Below, one piece after another: positions 25,575-34,242 of a stretch of DNA of 64,000 bases (the stretch's first letter is position 1; the number at the start of each line of letters is the position of its first letter). Source of the DNA: J027 sp965215855. Lineage in GTDB: Bacteria; Chloroflexota; Anaerolineae; Aggregatilineales; J027. The DNA is taken from contig CBDCER010000003.1 in NCBI GenBank assembly GCA_965215855.1, positions 868,001 to 932,000 of the forward strand, given 5' to 3'. The notes beneath the pieces were generated by a model. The model saw only the letters and a program-made list of their open reading frames with translations, did not search any database and had not been told where the DNA came from. A program made the position numbers and the translations under genes.

Positions 25575-28310
25575 TTAGGCGGTTGTGCTTTCCTTCAGTA
25601 GATTGCGGAGAACCGTGTGCAAGATACCCCCATTGCGGTAGTAATCGACCTCGACAGGGGTATCGACCCGTGCAATAGTGGTAAACTGCCCGCTAGTTCC
25701 ATCCGGGCGCTCGAAGCGAACCGTAATGTCTTGTAGCGGCTGCAAGTCGTCCGGCACTTCGATGTTGAAGACTTCGTGACCTGTCAGATGCACGGTCTCA
25801 GCATTTTGCCCATCTTTGAATTGCAGAGGCAGTACACCCATGAAGACCAAATTGCTACGATGAATACGCTCATAACTCTCAGCAATAGCGGCTTTCACAC
25901 CCAATAACAGCACACCCTTTGCGGCCCAATCTCGACTGGAGCCAGTGCCATATTCTTTACCCGCCAACACAATCAGTGATGTTTGGGCCTCAGCATAAAG
26001 TTGCGCGGCGTCGTGAATTGTCATGACTTCGTCAGTGGGCAGATGCGTCGTCCAGCCGCCCTCGGTACCTGGAGCCAGTTGATTTCGCAAGCGGATATTG
26101 GCGAATGTACCACGCGTCATCACGCGATCATTGCCACGCCGCGAGCCGTAGCTGTTGAAATCGCGCAATTCCACACCATTGTCAATCAAATATTTGCCCG
26201 CCGGGCTACCTTTGGGGATACTGCCCGCTGGTGAAATATGATCGGTGGTAATGCTATCGGCCACTTTGACCAACACTCGCGCCCCATTGATGTCTTGTAA
26301 CGGCTGGATGTCAGGTGTCAGATCAATAAAGAATGGCGGTTCCTGGATATAGGTCGATGCTGCGTCCCAGGGATAAACCTCACTCTTGAGGCCAGGAATT
26401 GCATTCCAGGTTTCGTTATCGGTGAAAACCCGATCATAGTGTTTGGCATACATTTCGGGGGTAATACGCGTCTGCACTGCTTCCAGAATCTCGGCCTGGG
26501 TGGGCCATATGTCTTGCAAGTAAACCGCCTCACCATCATTGCCTGTTCCGATAGGATCATTATAAAGGTCAATGTCGGTTGTTCCTGCCAAAGCATAGGC
26601 TACCACCAGTGGTGGCGACGCCAGATAGTTCGCCCGCGAATAGGGATTAACACGCCCCTCGAAGTTGCGATTACCACTGAGAACGGCAGACACAACTAGG
26701 TCGTTTTCTTGCACAGCGCTTGATACAGCTTCAGGCAACGGTCCGGAGTTCCCAATACAGGTTGTGCAGCCATAACCGACAGTATGAAAGCCGAGTTGTT
26801 CCAGATATGGGGTTACACCTGCTGCATCCAAATATTCTGTCACAACCTTCGAGCCAGGAGCCAGGCTGGTTTTGACATAGGGTGGAACCTGAAGCCCTCT
26901 TTCGGCAGCTTTCTTCGCCAGCAAACCTGCACCCAACATCACGCTGGGGTTACTGGTGTTGGTGCAACTGGTGATGGCAGCGATGACCACTGCGCCATGC
27001 TGGATCATGATGGGTTCATGACCATCGAGTTCAACTGCGCCAGCAGCGTCCAGCTTGTCTTCATCCAAGCCAAAGCCTTTGGCTCCAACCGGTGCAGTCA
27101 ACGATTGGCGGAAATCGGCCTGCATATCTTTCAGTTGGATACGATCCTGGGGACGCTTTGGCCCAGCCAGACTCGGTTGAACGGTGGATAAATCCAGTTC
27201 CAGTGTGTCGGTGAAAATGGGATCGAGCATATCATCAGTGCGGAACAATCCCTGAGCCTGATAGTAAGTCTGGACTAACGCCACCTCTTCGGCACTACGA
27301 TTGGTGCGGCGCATATAATCGAGCGTTTCCTCATCGACTGGGAAGAAACCCATCGTCGCGCCATATTCGGGAGCCATGTTCGCAATCGTGGCGCGGTCGG
27401 GCAGGCTAATGTTGCTCAGACCTGTACCATAAAATTCCACAAATTTGCCGACGACGCCTTTCTGACGAAGCATTTGCACCACTGTCAACGTCAGGTCGGT
27501 GGCAGTGACACCTTCACCCAGTTTGCCATATAGCTTGAACCCAACGACCTGTGGTGTCAGCATGAAAATTGGCTGGCCTAGCATCACAGCCTCGGCCTCT
27601 ATGCCACCTACGCCCCAGCCCAACACACCCAAGCCATTAATCATGGTTGTGTGTGAGTCAGTTCCGACTAAGGTATCAGGCACAGCAACACGATTGCCAC
27701 TACCATCATCACGCAGGAAAACACCCTTTGCCAAATATTCCAGATTGACCTGATGCACGATACCGGTGGCGGGTGGTACAGCACGGAAGTTATCAAACGC
27801 ACCCTGACCCCATTTCAGAAATTCGTATCGCTCACGGTTGCGACGAAACTCAATATCAGCATTCAGGCGCAGTGCCTCCGGTGATGCAAAATAATCCACC
27901 TGTACCGAATGATCAATCACTAAGTCAACTGGTACGACCGGATTAATTAGCGCAGGATCGCCGCCCAGTCGGGCCATTGCTGAACGTAGTGCCGCTAGAT
28001 CGACCACTGCGGGTACACCTGTAAAATCTTGCAATACCACCCGTGTCGGACGGAATGCGATTTCATTCAGGCCAGGATCGCTCGCATTCCAACTCGCCAA
28101 GTTTTTTACATCATCAGGAGAAACGATGTAGTTGTCAATGTTACGTAGCAGGTTTTCCAGCAGAATGCGGATGCTGAATGGTAGTTTTTCTACATGCCCC
28201 ACGCTATCCTCAACCAGCTTGCCAAGCCGGTAGTAGTGAACCGGGCCGGACGGGGTTTCCAAAGTGTCCAGTGCCCTGAAAGTATCTTGTGCCGGATGCT
28301 TCGTCGCCAT
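25575..28310 (-). CDS. acnA: Aconitate hydratase
   Basis: 911 residues, the usual length for AcnA/IRP-type aconitases. It interconverts citrate and isocitrate in the TCA cycle. The 4Fe-4S ligands are in SCTNTSNP and YGCTTCIGNSGP; other hallmarks are VGTDSHTTMINGLGVLGWGVGG, NFEGRVNPYSRANYLASPPL, the C-terminal swivel SYGSRRGND and YGTGSSRDWAAKG. Start ATG with AAGG 9 nt upstream. It appears to be a single-gene unit with its own terminator downstream. Confidence 0.96.
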   Translation of the reverse strand: MATKHPAQDTFRALDTLETPSGPVHYYRLGKLVEDSVGHVEKLPFSIRILLENLLRNIDNYIVSPDDVKNLASWNASDPGLNEIAFRPTRVVLQDFTGVPAVVDLAALRSAMARLGGDPALINPVVPVDLVIDHSVQVDYFASPEALRLNADIEFRRNRERYEFLKWGQGAFDNFRAVPPATGIVHQVNLEYLAKGVFLRDDGSGNRVAVPDTLVGTDSHTTMINGLGVLGWGVGGIEAEAVMLGQPIFMLTPQVVGFKLYGKLGEGVTATDLTLTVVQMLRQKGVVGKFVEFYGTGLSNISLPDRATIANMAPEYGATMGFFPVDEETLDYMRRTNRSAEEVALVQTYYQAQGLFRTDDMLDPIFTDTLELDLSTVQPSLAGPKRPQDRIQLKDMQADFRQSLTAPVGAKGFGLDEDKLDAAGAVELDGHEPIMIQHGAVVIAAITSCTNTSNPSVMLGAGLLAKKAAERGLQVPPYVKTSLAPGSKVVTEYLDAAGVTPYLEQLGFHTVGYGCTTCIGNSGPLPEAVSSAVQENDLVVSAVLSGNRNFEGRVNPYSRANYLASPPLVVAYALAGTTDIDLYNDPIGTGNDGEAVYLQDIWPTQAEILEAVQTRITPEMYAKHYDRVFTDNETWNAIPGLKSEVYPWDAASTYIQEPPFFIDLTPDIQPLQDINGARVLVKVADSITTDHISPAGSIPKGSPAGKYLIDNGVELRDFNSYGSRRGNDRVMTRGTFANIRLRNQLAPGTEGGWTTHLPTDEVMTIHDAAQLYAEAQTSLIVLAGKEYGTGSSRDWAAKGVLLLGVKAAIAESYERIHRSNLVFMGVLPLQFKDGQNAETVHLTGHEVFNIEVPDDLQPLQDITVRFERPDGTSGQFTTIARVDTPVEVDYYRNGGILHTVLRNLLKESTTA

Positions 28311-28542
28311 AGCGTTTGCCTTTTATGTTAGATTAGTGATGGTTTTTATTTGTCAATTGCCAATCTTACCGCAAAATGCTGATAAAACGAGAGTACAACT
28401 TTTGAGCTATGCGATATGATTATCAATCAATTGGTTGTGTTAATGTCATTCTACGCTGGTTTTATCTATCGAAGAAGATGATTGTTGCTTGATGAACTAT
28501 AAATATATTTTATGGCAGTGTTCAACAAACTAAGGACAGGCA

Positions 28543-29478
28543 ATGCCGAAGTCATCTCAATCCACGCTATACCGATACTTACAACAAGCCATTGATCCTA
28601 TCTCTAAACGTGATCTGGCGCTTGAGTTATTGGCGATTACCCAGAGTCGCCAGTATGTTGAAGCAGCTCTGAAAACCCTGGAAGAATCTGATCTGGGCGA
28701 CGATCATCGCACAATACTCCGTGAACGCACTCATTTCTTTTTTGAGCATCCTGCAAAAGATAAAGCAGGCATGATTCGTGAACGCCTGGTCCGGCTATTG
28801 ACGCATATTGGTCATCCTGATGACCTGGATATATATCTAAAGGGTGTAACCGCCTACTATCATCAACCGATAACCGATGTAGCCCAAAATTTGCGAGCGG
28901 CGGCCTTGCTAGGTATCGCCAGTATAAATCCGCACCTGGCGTGTTTTTATGCCACGCATCTGATGGGTGAACCGGATACCTCTACCTTTAATGGCGAGCC
29001 ATCTATGACCGCCGTTGAAATATTGGCTCGCGCTGATAAACCTCTCCCAATCTATCATTTTCTACTGCGGCTTGGTGAGCAATTTATTCAAGAGGGCAAA
29101 GCCGAAGTTGTGGGACGGGCAATCGAATCGCTGGGGCAAGATTTTCCGTTGGTGCTGTACCAAATATTGGCAGCAAACTATTTGGAAATAGATGTACCCA
29201 TCGTCAGCAGCGGAATCGTCAGCACTATCATCACGCAGCGGCTTGTCACACTATATCCGCTGGTGGAGCAGATCCTCCGCACCACGCGCCACAATGACCT
29301 TTATCACTTTGCTGTGATTATGGTCGCGTCGAATGCAGATGAAGACCTCATCGCCATGTTGCATCGCCTGGCACTAAGTTGTGAAGATCATCGCCTGGTC
29401 TACTTCATCGAAGCTATAAATTTAATGTCAGATACCCCACGTCGTGAATTGCTGGCATCATTAGACAATCGCCTATGA
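28543..29478 (+). CDS. Helical-repeat hypothetical protein
   Basis: 311 residues; ATG with AAGGA 7 nt upstream. The protein is almost entirely alpha-helical with recurring LLxxL patterns such as MIRERLVRLLTHIGHPDDL and LRAAALLGIASINPHLA, suggesting HEAT- or armadillo-like repeats. No catalytic motif, signal peptide or membrane helix is seen. The spacing to the response regulator (107 bp) allows co-transcription but does not show it. No function proposed. Confidence 0.7.
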   Translation: MPKSSQSTLYRYLQQAIDPISKRDLALELLAITQSRQYVEAALKTLEESDLGDDHRTILRERTHFFFEHPAKDKAGMIRERLVRLLTHIGHPDDLDIYLKGVTAYYHQPITDVAQNLRAAALLGIASINPHLACFYATHLMGEPDTSTFNGEPSMTAVEILARADKPLPIYHFLLRLGEQFIQEGKAEVVGRAIESLGQDFPLVLYQILAANYLEIDVPIVSSGIVSTIITQRLVTLYPLVEQILRTTRHNDLYHFAVIMVASNADEDLIAMLHRLALSCEDHRLVYFIEAINLMSDTPRRELLASLDNRL

Positions 29479-29585
29479 ACCAGCATAATCTTAAGAGGAA
29501 TACAACGTTTGCCAACATAGCAAGAACATATTCCCTGTGGTAGACTTATTCTGCAAGTTCACAGTTGATTTGGAAGGCACTATCA

Positions 29586-29999
29586 ATGGACACGGATGAT
29601 ATAATCCGGGTTGTCTGCATTGAAGATGAAACAGAGATGATTGAGCTTGTGCGCTTGATTCTCTCTCGAAACCACGACGGCTATGCTTATGAGTTGTATG
29701 GAGCCGATGGGGGTGAACAAGGGCTGCAACTCGTCCAACAAGTCCAGCCAGATTTGATTCTGCTGGATTTGATGATGCCTGAAATGGACGGGTGGGAAGT
29801 CTATCAACATCTCAGAAACCATGACAACACCCGAGATATTCCAGTTATCATTATCACCGCAAAGGCTGATAGCATTGATAAAGTTCTGGGATTACGTGTT
29901 GCCAGGGTGGATGATTATGTTACCAAGCCCTTTGGCCCCCAGGAGTTGATGGTCAGTATCGAACGTGTCTTACGAGAGCATGGGCGCATCTCTGGCTAG
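29586..29999 (+). CDS. Single-domain response regulator
   Basis: 137 residues from ATG 29586, with GGAAGG 8 nt upstream; an in-frame TTG at 29565 lacks a good site. It is a bare receiver domain: the acidic pair Glu13/Asp14, the phosphoacceptor Asp61 in LILLDLMMPEMDGW, the IIITA switch Thr and Lys in YVTKPFGP. There is no output domain, so it probably acts by protein contact. No kinase gene is adjacent; the nearest is at 42.1 kb. Confidence 0.88.
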   Translation: MDTDDIIRVVCIEDETEMIELVRLILSRNHDGYAYELYGADGGEQGLQLVQQVQPDLILLDLMMPEMDGWEVYQHLRNHDNTRDIPVIIITAKADSIDKVLGLRVARVDDYVTKPFGPQELMVSIERVLREHGRISG

Positions 30000-30076
30000 C
30001 CCACTTGCACAGAATACAGGTTTTCCGCCAAAATTGATGCAGTGCGATAATAGGATATTGTTTTAAGGGGATGTAT

Positions 30077-31522
30077 ATGCGACGGCATGTGCGCTTTTCA
30101 GTTCAAATCATTATCAGTTTCATCTTGTTGACCTTGTTGGTCGGCGTGAATGTGCCAGGGAGTCATCCTGCATTGGCACAAGACGGCGATAACTTATTGC
30201 AAAACCCGGGCTTCGAGGGTGAATTCATTGCCATTGGTGGTGATACCACCCTCCAGGTCGCTACTGGTTGGCAGAATTGGCATCTGCCACCGCCAGCAGG
30301 TGCGCCCGGCTCAGTCAATCTACCTCCGGATTATCAACCAGCGCCGCCTAACCGTATTAATTCGGGTTCCAATGCCCAGCAATACGACACTTTTTTCGCC
30401 ACACATATTGCAGGTCTTTTCCAGCGCGTGTCGGTGAATGCAGGTGATGCGGTGCGATTCACAGCTTTTATCTACCCTTATTCATCAGCCTCATTCGAGA
30501 ATATTGACGAGTCGGTTGACCCACAAGGACTTCGGGTTAGTGTGGGCATTGATCCCTCCGGAGGAACCGATGGTGACAGCCCCAGTATTATCTGGTCTGA
30601 ACCAGTAGAGTATTATGATGAATATCGGGAATTGTCGGTAACAACGACCGCGACGGGGGCTGAGGTTACCGTATTTGTGCGGAGTGCAGTGGATAATGCG
30701 ACGGGGTTGCATCAGGTTTTTGTGGACGATGCTAGTCTAACGGTAACGGGGGATGGTCCGGGACCAATTGAAACCGAAACAGCTACAACGCCACCGCCTG
30801 AAACCGAGACGGCTTCACCAACTACGGAAACCCCAACACCTGAAACACCCACTGATACACCGACATCACCGCCTGTAACGGAGCCAGTTACCGAAGAACC
30901 TCCTACGCCCTCACGTACACCGTATTCAGAAGAATTCCCGAATGAATTGGTGTATGTTGTTCAGCCTGGCGATACGGTCGGTGGGTTGGCATTACGCTAT
31001 GGCAGCACAATAGAAGCTGTTATTCAATACAATGGCTTAAGCGATACGGGGTTGATTTATCTCAATCAAACCATATTGATTCCTGTTCCATCTGGTGTAG
31101 GCGAACCTGTATTACGCCCAAGCCCCACATCGACTCCAGGCACTCCCGGCGAAATGACTTATGTAGTGCAACCGGGCGATAATCTTTTCCGCATTGCGCT
31201 ACGCTTTAATATCACTGTTGAGACGTTGGCACAATATAATAACATCCTGAACCCCACACAGATTTATGCGGGTCAGGAACTCCGCATTCCCACAGGTGGT
31301 GAGACGACACCGCCCATGACTGGCCCGCCGACGGCTGTGCCGGTGGGAGGCAATCCACCAATCGTCTCCGGTGGTGTGATTATCCATACTGTCCAGCCTG
31401 GCGAGAATTTATTCCGGATTGGCTTGCGTTATAATGTGACAGTAGATGTCATTGCGCGTGCCAATGGCCTGTTCAATCCTAATCTAATCTTTGTCGGTCA
31501 ACAGTTGATTATTCCGCGCTAA
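30077..31522 (+). CDS. Secreted protein with three LysM domains
   Basis: 481 residues from ATG 30077, since AAGGGG then lies 6 nt away (ATG 30071 abuts it). A signal peptide ends near SHPALAQ. The next 200 residues are beta-rich, starting NLLQNPGFEGEF, and look like a carbohydrate-binding jelly roll. A Thr/Pro/Glu linker follows, then three LysM modules: YVVQPGDTVGGLALRYG, YVVQPGDNLFRIALRFN and HTVQPGENLFRIGLRYN. LysM binds peptidoglycan or other GlcNAc glycans, so it is probably a wall-associated adhesin. No enzyme domain is present. It ends at a clear terminator. Confidence 0.88.
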   Translation: MRRHVRFSVQIIISFILLTLLVGVNVPGSHPALAQDGDNLLQNPGFEGEFIAIGGDTTLQVATGWQNWHLPPPAGAPGSVNLPPDYQPAPPNRINSGSNAQQYDTFFATHIAGLFQRVSVNAGDAVRFTAFIYPYSSASFENIDESVDPQGLRVSVGIDPSGGTDGDSPSIIWSEPVEYYDEYRELSVTTTATGAEVTVFVRSAVDNATGLHQVFVDDASLTVTGDGPGPIETETATTPPPETETASPTTETPTPETPTDTPTSPPVTEPVTEEPPTPSRTPYSEEFPNELVYVVQPGDTVGGLALRYGSTIEAVIQYNGLSDTGLIYLNQTILIPVPSGVGEPVLRPSPTSTPGTPGEMTYVVQPGDNLFRIALRFNITVETLAQYNNILNPTQIYAGQELRIPTGGETTPPMTGPPTAVPVGGNPPIVSGGVIIHTVQPGENLFRIGLRYNVTVDVIARANGLFNPNLIFVGQQLIIPR

Positions 31523-31537
31523 ACTGCATCTTATACA

Positions 31538-31576
31538 GGGCAAGGTTGGTAAGTGATGGCCTTGCCCGTGTTTTTG
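31538..31576 (+). terminator. Intrinsic terminator after the LysM gene
   Basis: An 8-bp stem GGGCAAGG (31538-31545) / CCTTGCCC (31560-31567), a 14-nt loop, then GTGTTTTTG. Confidence 0.85.
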
Positions 31577-31595
31577 TTGCCTCAAAGGATCCACC

Positions 31596-31973
31596 ATGCG
31601 TCGCTATCGCCATGTTTTTAATGAAACTCAGGCAATAACTGTTGTCGAAAAAGCCGGATGGTGTGCAAGTCTTTGGTGTCATTTTCGCGGGCTACAGTTT
31701 CGCTTCAGCCTGCCAGATGACGAAGGGTTGCTCTTCGTTCGCAACAGTATGAGTGTATCAGCGACAGCCATCCATATGTTTTTCTGTTTTTTCCCAATAG
31801 GTGTTGTGTGGGTGGATGATCAATTGCGCGTTGTCGATGCCAAGTTGGCAAAGCCCTGGCGGCCTTATTATGCAGCGCAAGCTCCAGCACAGTATTACCT
31901 GGAAGCGCGTCCTCTGATCTTAGATCGTGTTGCCGTTGGTGATCAATTGCGTTTTGACGAGCCAGAATTCTGA
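31596..31973 (+). CDS. DUF192 family protein
   Basis: 125 residues; ATG with AAGGA 6 nt upstream. It shows the family pattern RGLQFRFSLPDDEGLLFV, SVSATAIHMFFCFFPIGVVWVDD, then AKPWRPYYAAQAPAQYYLEA and DRVAVGDQLRF. DUF192 proteins are small beta-barrel proteins of unknown function, often secreted; this one lacks a signal peptide. It lies in its own unit between the LysM terminator and the tRNA-Arg terminator. Confidence 0.85.
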   Translation: MRRYRHVFNETQAITVVEKAGWCASLWCHFRGLQFRFSLPDDEGLLFVRNSMSVSATAIHMFFCFFPIGVVWVDDQLRVVDAKLAKPWRPYYAAQAPAQYYLEARPLILDRVAVGDQLRFDEPEF

Positions 31974-31981
31974 GCCTGAGA

Positions 31982-32010
31982 AACAAAAAAGCCAGCGAGA
32001 CCAGCTGGCT
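31982..32010 (-). terminator. Intrinsic terminator of tRNA-Arg
   Basis: On the minus strand, AGCCAGC/GCTGGCT (32004-32010 and 31990-31996) makes a perfect 7-bp stem with a 7-nt loop, followed by TTTTTTGTTT. Confidence 0.85.
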
Positions 32011-32014
32011 CTTG

Positions 32015-32087
32015 CGCCCCCAGGAAGATTCGAACTCCCGACCTTCGGTTTAGAAGACCGCTGCTCTGGCCTCTGAGCTATGGGGGC
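32015..32087 (-). tRNA. tRNA-Arg (anticodon TCT)
   Basis: 73 nt on the minus strand. Acceptor GCCCCCA pairs with TGGGGGC, discriminator G; the anticodon loop is CTTCTAA; the T loop is TTCGAAT. The outer pair of the anticodon stem is a G-A mismatch. CCA is not encoded. It has its own promoter and terminator. Confidence 0.95.
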
Positions 32088-32101
32088 ATACCCTGTCATT
32101 T

Positions 32102-32129
32102 ATTGTATCAAAATCGTGTCGCCTGTCCA
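32102..32129 (-). promoter_or_regulatory. Promoter of tRNA-Arg
   Basis: Minus strand TGGACA (32129-32124), 16-nt spacer, TACAAT (32107-32102), 14 nt from the mature tRNA 5' end. Confidence 0.65.
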
Positions 32130-32131
32130 GA

Positions 32132-32569
32132 CTACTCCTCGATAACGGGCCGCAAGCCTCGATATACCCGTGCTCCCGATAGTGTTCGGAGGATGGTTTT
32201 GGCTGGGCGGGTCACAATCTGCGCGAGTTCGTTGGGTGTTAGTGGTGCGTTGTTGTTCGCCAAAAACACACGGAATACCGCATCAACCAGCGGCATCTGA
32301 CTATAGTCAACTTCATCGCGCTCCTGGAGCGCCCGTTGCAGTGGATCAACCTGTCGCACTTCGGCAGTTTCCGGGTCAATCCAGTCGATTTTCACGTCCT
32401 CAGCACCACTCTGGAAAAGTGTTCGGTGGTCTTCTGGTAATAGACTGATTAGATAGGTTCGCAGGTCAAGGTCTTGTCGCTCCCACCAATCGTAGTCGAT
32501 ATGAAATTCAGTATCCAGGGTCGGCTTAACAAGGCGGCGCGAACCACCGCTGCGCGGATTATTGCTCAT
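32132..32569 (-). CDS. Hypothetical protein, winged-helix-like C-terminus
   Basis: 145 residues from ATG 32569; GGGAG lies 10 nt upstream, and TTG 32575 is an alternative. The N-terminus is basic and then acidic (FHIDYDWWERQDLDLRTYL). The C-terminal 55 residues (PLVDAVFRVFLANNNAPLTP, then ELAQIVTRPAKTILRTLSG) look like a winged helix-turn-helix ending in the wing. It is the second gene of a pair, 26 bp after the 525-residue gene. A nucleic-acid-binding role is inferred from the HTH pattern alone. Confidence 0.6.
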   Translation of the reverse strand: MSNNPRSGGSRRLVKPTLDTEFHIDYDWWERQDLDLRTYLISLLPEDHRTLFQSGAEDVKIDWIDPETAEVRQVDPLQRALQERDEVDYSQMPLVDAVFRVFLANNNAPLTPNELAQIVTRPAKTILRTLSGARVYRGLRPVIEE

Positions 32570-32595
32570 TTTCAATTAACTCCCGATGTAGGCGA

Positions 32596-34173
32596 TCAAA
32601 CGAACCGCCAATAGGAGCCACCGACGTACTCGATCTCCGGGTTACGGGTCAGCGTTACCAAAATGGGTTCTGGTGGGCAGCGTTTGACCAAATTGACTGC
32701 ACTATACAGCGTTTTGATATGAACTGCTTGCTGAGGAATCAACCGGGCGAGTTCAGGAATCAGTTTTTTAACCAGGTCAGCGATACTCATGTGCTGGCAG
32801 CGTTTGAAAAGCGTATCCAAACCCGCTACATCCTCTACACCAAAGATCATGAGATCGTCATAATTGGCCCCAATGGATCGTTTGTGATTCTCAAAGCGCA
32901 ATAAGTCGCCCCCTGGAATCGCCAGCCGTATCCATTCAGTACGGGGTCGGCGGCTGGAAAAATCAACAATTAATTTGGAAGGGTCATCATGGCGGCGCAC
33001 TGTGACATAGGCTCCTACCGGAATCTGGTGTTCACGATAGAACTCCTCCAGTCCATATACATAGCCTTGTTCCCGCACAACCCAACCTTGCACTGTTTGT
33101 TTAGTTTGCTCATCAAGCAAAGTAGTCATAATGCGAGTGGTATCGAAAGCCGTGGGAAACAGGTGTTGTAGATGTGCCGTGAGAGGTAATGTGCCGGTAC
33201 GACGATAAGGATAAGTGAGTGTAATGGTGACTGAATCGGCGTCACCTTCGGGCAATTCAATTGGTGATAATTCGTCATCAATGTCGAGGATAATGTCGCG
33301 CATTTCCCCGGTCAAAATCTCGGTATCGGCAGTCATCGGAGGAATATACTGAAGCTGAAGAGGAGGAGTTTTTACGGCTTCTGGCTCCATATGATGCAGA
33401 TACCACAATACCTGTCCCGCCGGGCCTACCTCGTCAAAGCGTGGATCTTCTTGCATGGCATGATCCATCGAGAACAATTGTAGACGCCGGTTCACATCAT
33501 CCAATTCTAGCCCGATTTGCTGTAGGACCGTCTCTGTTTCCAACGGCCCGCCACCGTGCATGTCCAACACAGCTTCCGCCAGATGTAGATGGGCAATGTT
33601 CACATCAACCAGTAGTGAATTCAAGAACCAGCGCCCACCCAAATACACCACATCGTCGTCGGCATCGAACCGGGCTTTGAGTTTGCGGGCAATAGCGCGA
33701 CCATAATGCCGTAGAACCTGCATCGGATCAATCGCATTGGCCGTCAACTGCTCCACATCCACATTGAGGATATGATCCGTCAGTAAATTGCTGGCAAACT
33801 CAATAGTTTTTTCGTTATCAAAGCGAATCTTGATAACTGAAAATTCGCCATGTTCTGGATTGCTGCCGGGGCGCTTGTCGATGACTTCGCCAATTTGATA
33901 GTTGCGAGACGGAAAGACAATTTTCTGTCCAACCTCGTAGCTGCCTTTCGGCTGAAACAGGTCGCCACGCTCAACCTGTTGCTGGATGAAGTGTGCTTCT
34001 TGTTCCAAGCGATATTCAATGAGTTTCAGCGTCAGATCGCGCAAACTCAATGGTGTTTCAGTTTCCAGAAAAAGATTAAAGAGATAATCTAAATCTTCAT
34101 TGGTAACTGTAAATTCTTCTGTCCAAAAGGCCTCGTTGTCCGTTGGCCTGGGCAATGTTGCTGAAGCGTCCAT
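32596..34173 (-). CDS. Hypothetical protein, multi-module, paired with the small wHTH gene
   Basis: 525 residues from ATG 34173, preferred because AAAGGG then sits 7 nt away (ATG 34179 almost touches it). No family recognised. The N-terminal 80 residues (PLSLRDLTLKLIEYRLEQEA) look like a HARE/winged-helix module. A beta-barrel-like stretch follows (YEVGQKIVFPSRNYQIGEVI). The C-terminus, LYSAVNLVKRCPPEPILVTL then YVGGSYWRFV, looks like a second winged helix. It is cytoplasmic, with no membrane helix. With the following gene it may form a DNA- or RNA-binding complex; this is inference from fold patterns. Confidence 0.6.
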   Translation of the reverse strand: MDASATLPRPTDNEAFWTEEFTVTNEDLDYLFNLFLETETPLSLRDLTLKLIEYRLEQEAHFIQQQVERGDLFQPKGSYEVGQKIVFPSRNYQIGEVIDKRPGSNPEHGEFSVIKIRFDNEKTIEFASNLLTDHILNVDVEQLTANAIDPMQVLRHYGRAIARKLKARFDADDDVVYLGGRWFLNSLLVDVNIAHLHLAEAVLDMHGGGPLETETVLQQIGLELDDVNRRLQLFSMDHAMQEDPRFDEVGPAGQVLWYLHHMEPEAVKTPPLQLQYIPPMTADTEILTGEMRDIILDIDDELSPIELPEGDADSVTITLTYPYRRTGTLPLTAHLQHLFPTAFDTTRIMTTLLDEQTKQTVQGWVVREQGYVYGLEEFYREHQIPVGAYVTVRRHDDPSKLIVDFSSRRPRTEWIRLAIPGGDLLRFENHKRSIGANYDDLMIFGVEDVAGLDTLFKRCQHMSIADLVKKLIPELARLIPQQAVHIKTLYSAVNLVKRCPPEPILVTLTRNPEIEYVGGSYWRFV

Positions 34174-34242
34174 CGCCATACCCTTTCCAAACCATTTACC
34201 GAAGTCATTATAACGAGTTCAAGCCATGCCCTGCAAGGTACA

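Noticed and set aside
28325..28356. Promoter TTGACA / TAACAT for aconitase
   Set aside because: The spacing (20 nt) is poor and the start point would fall on the ribosome binding site.
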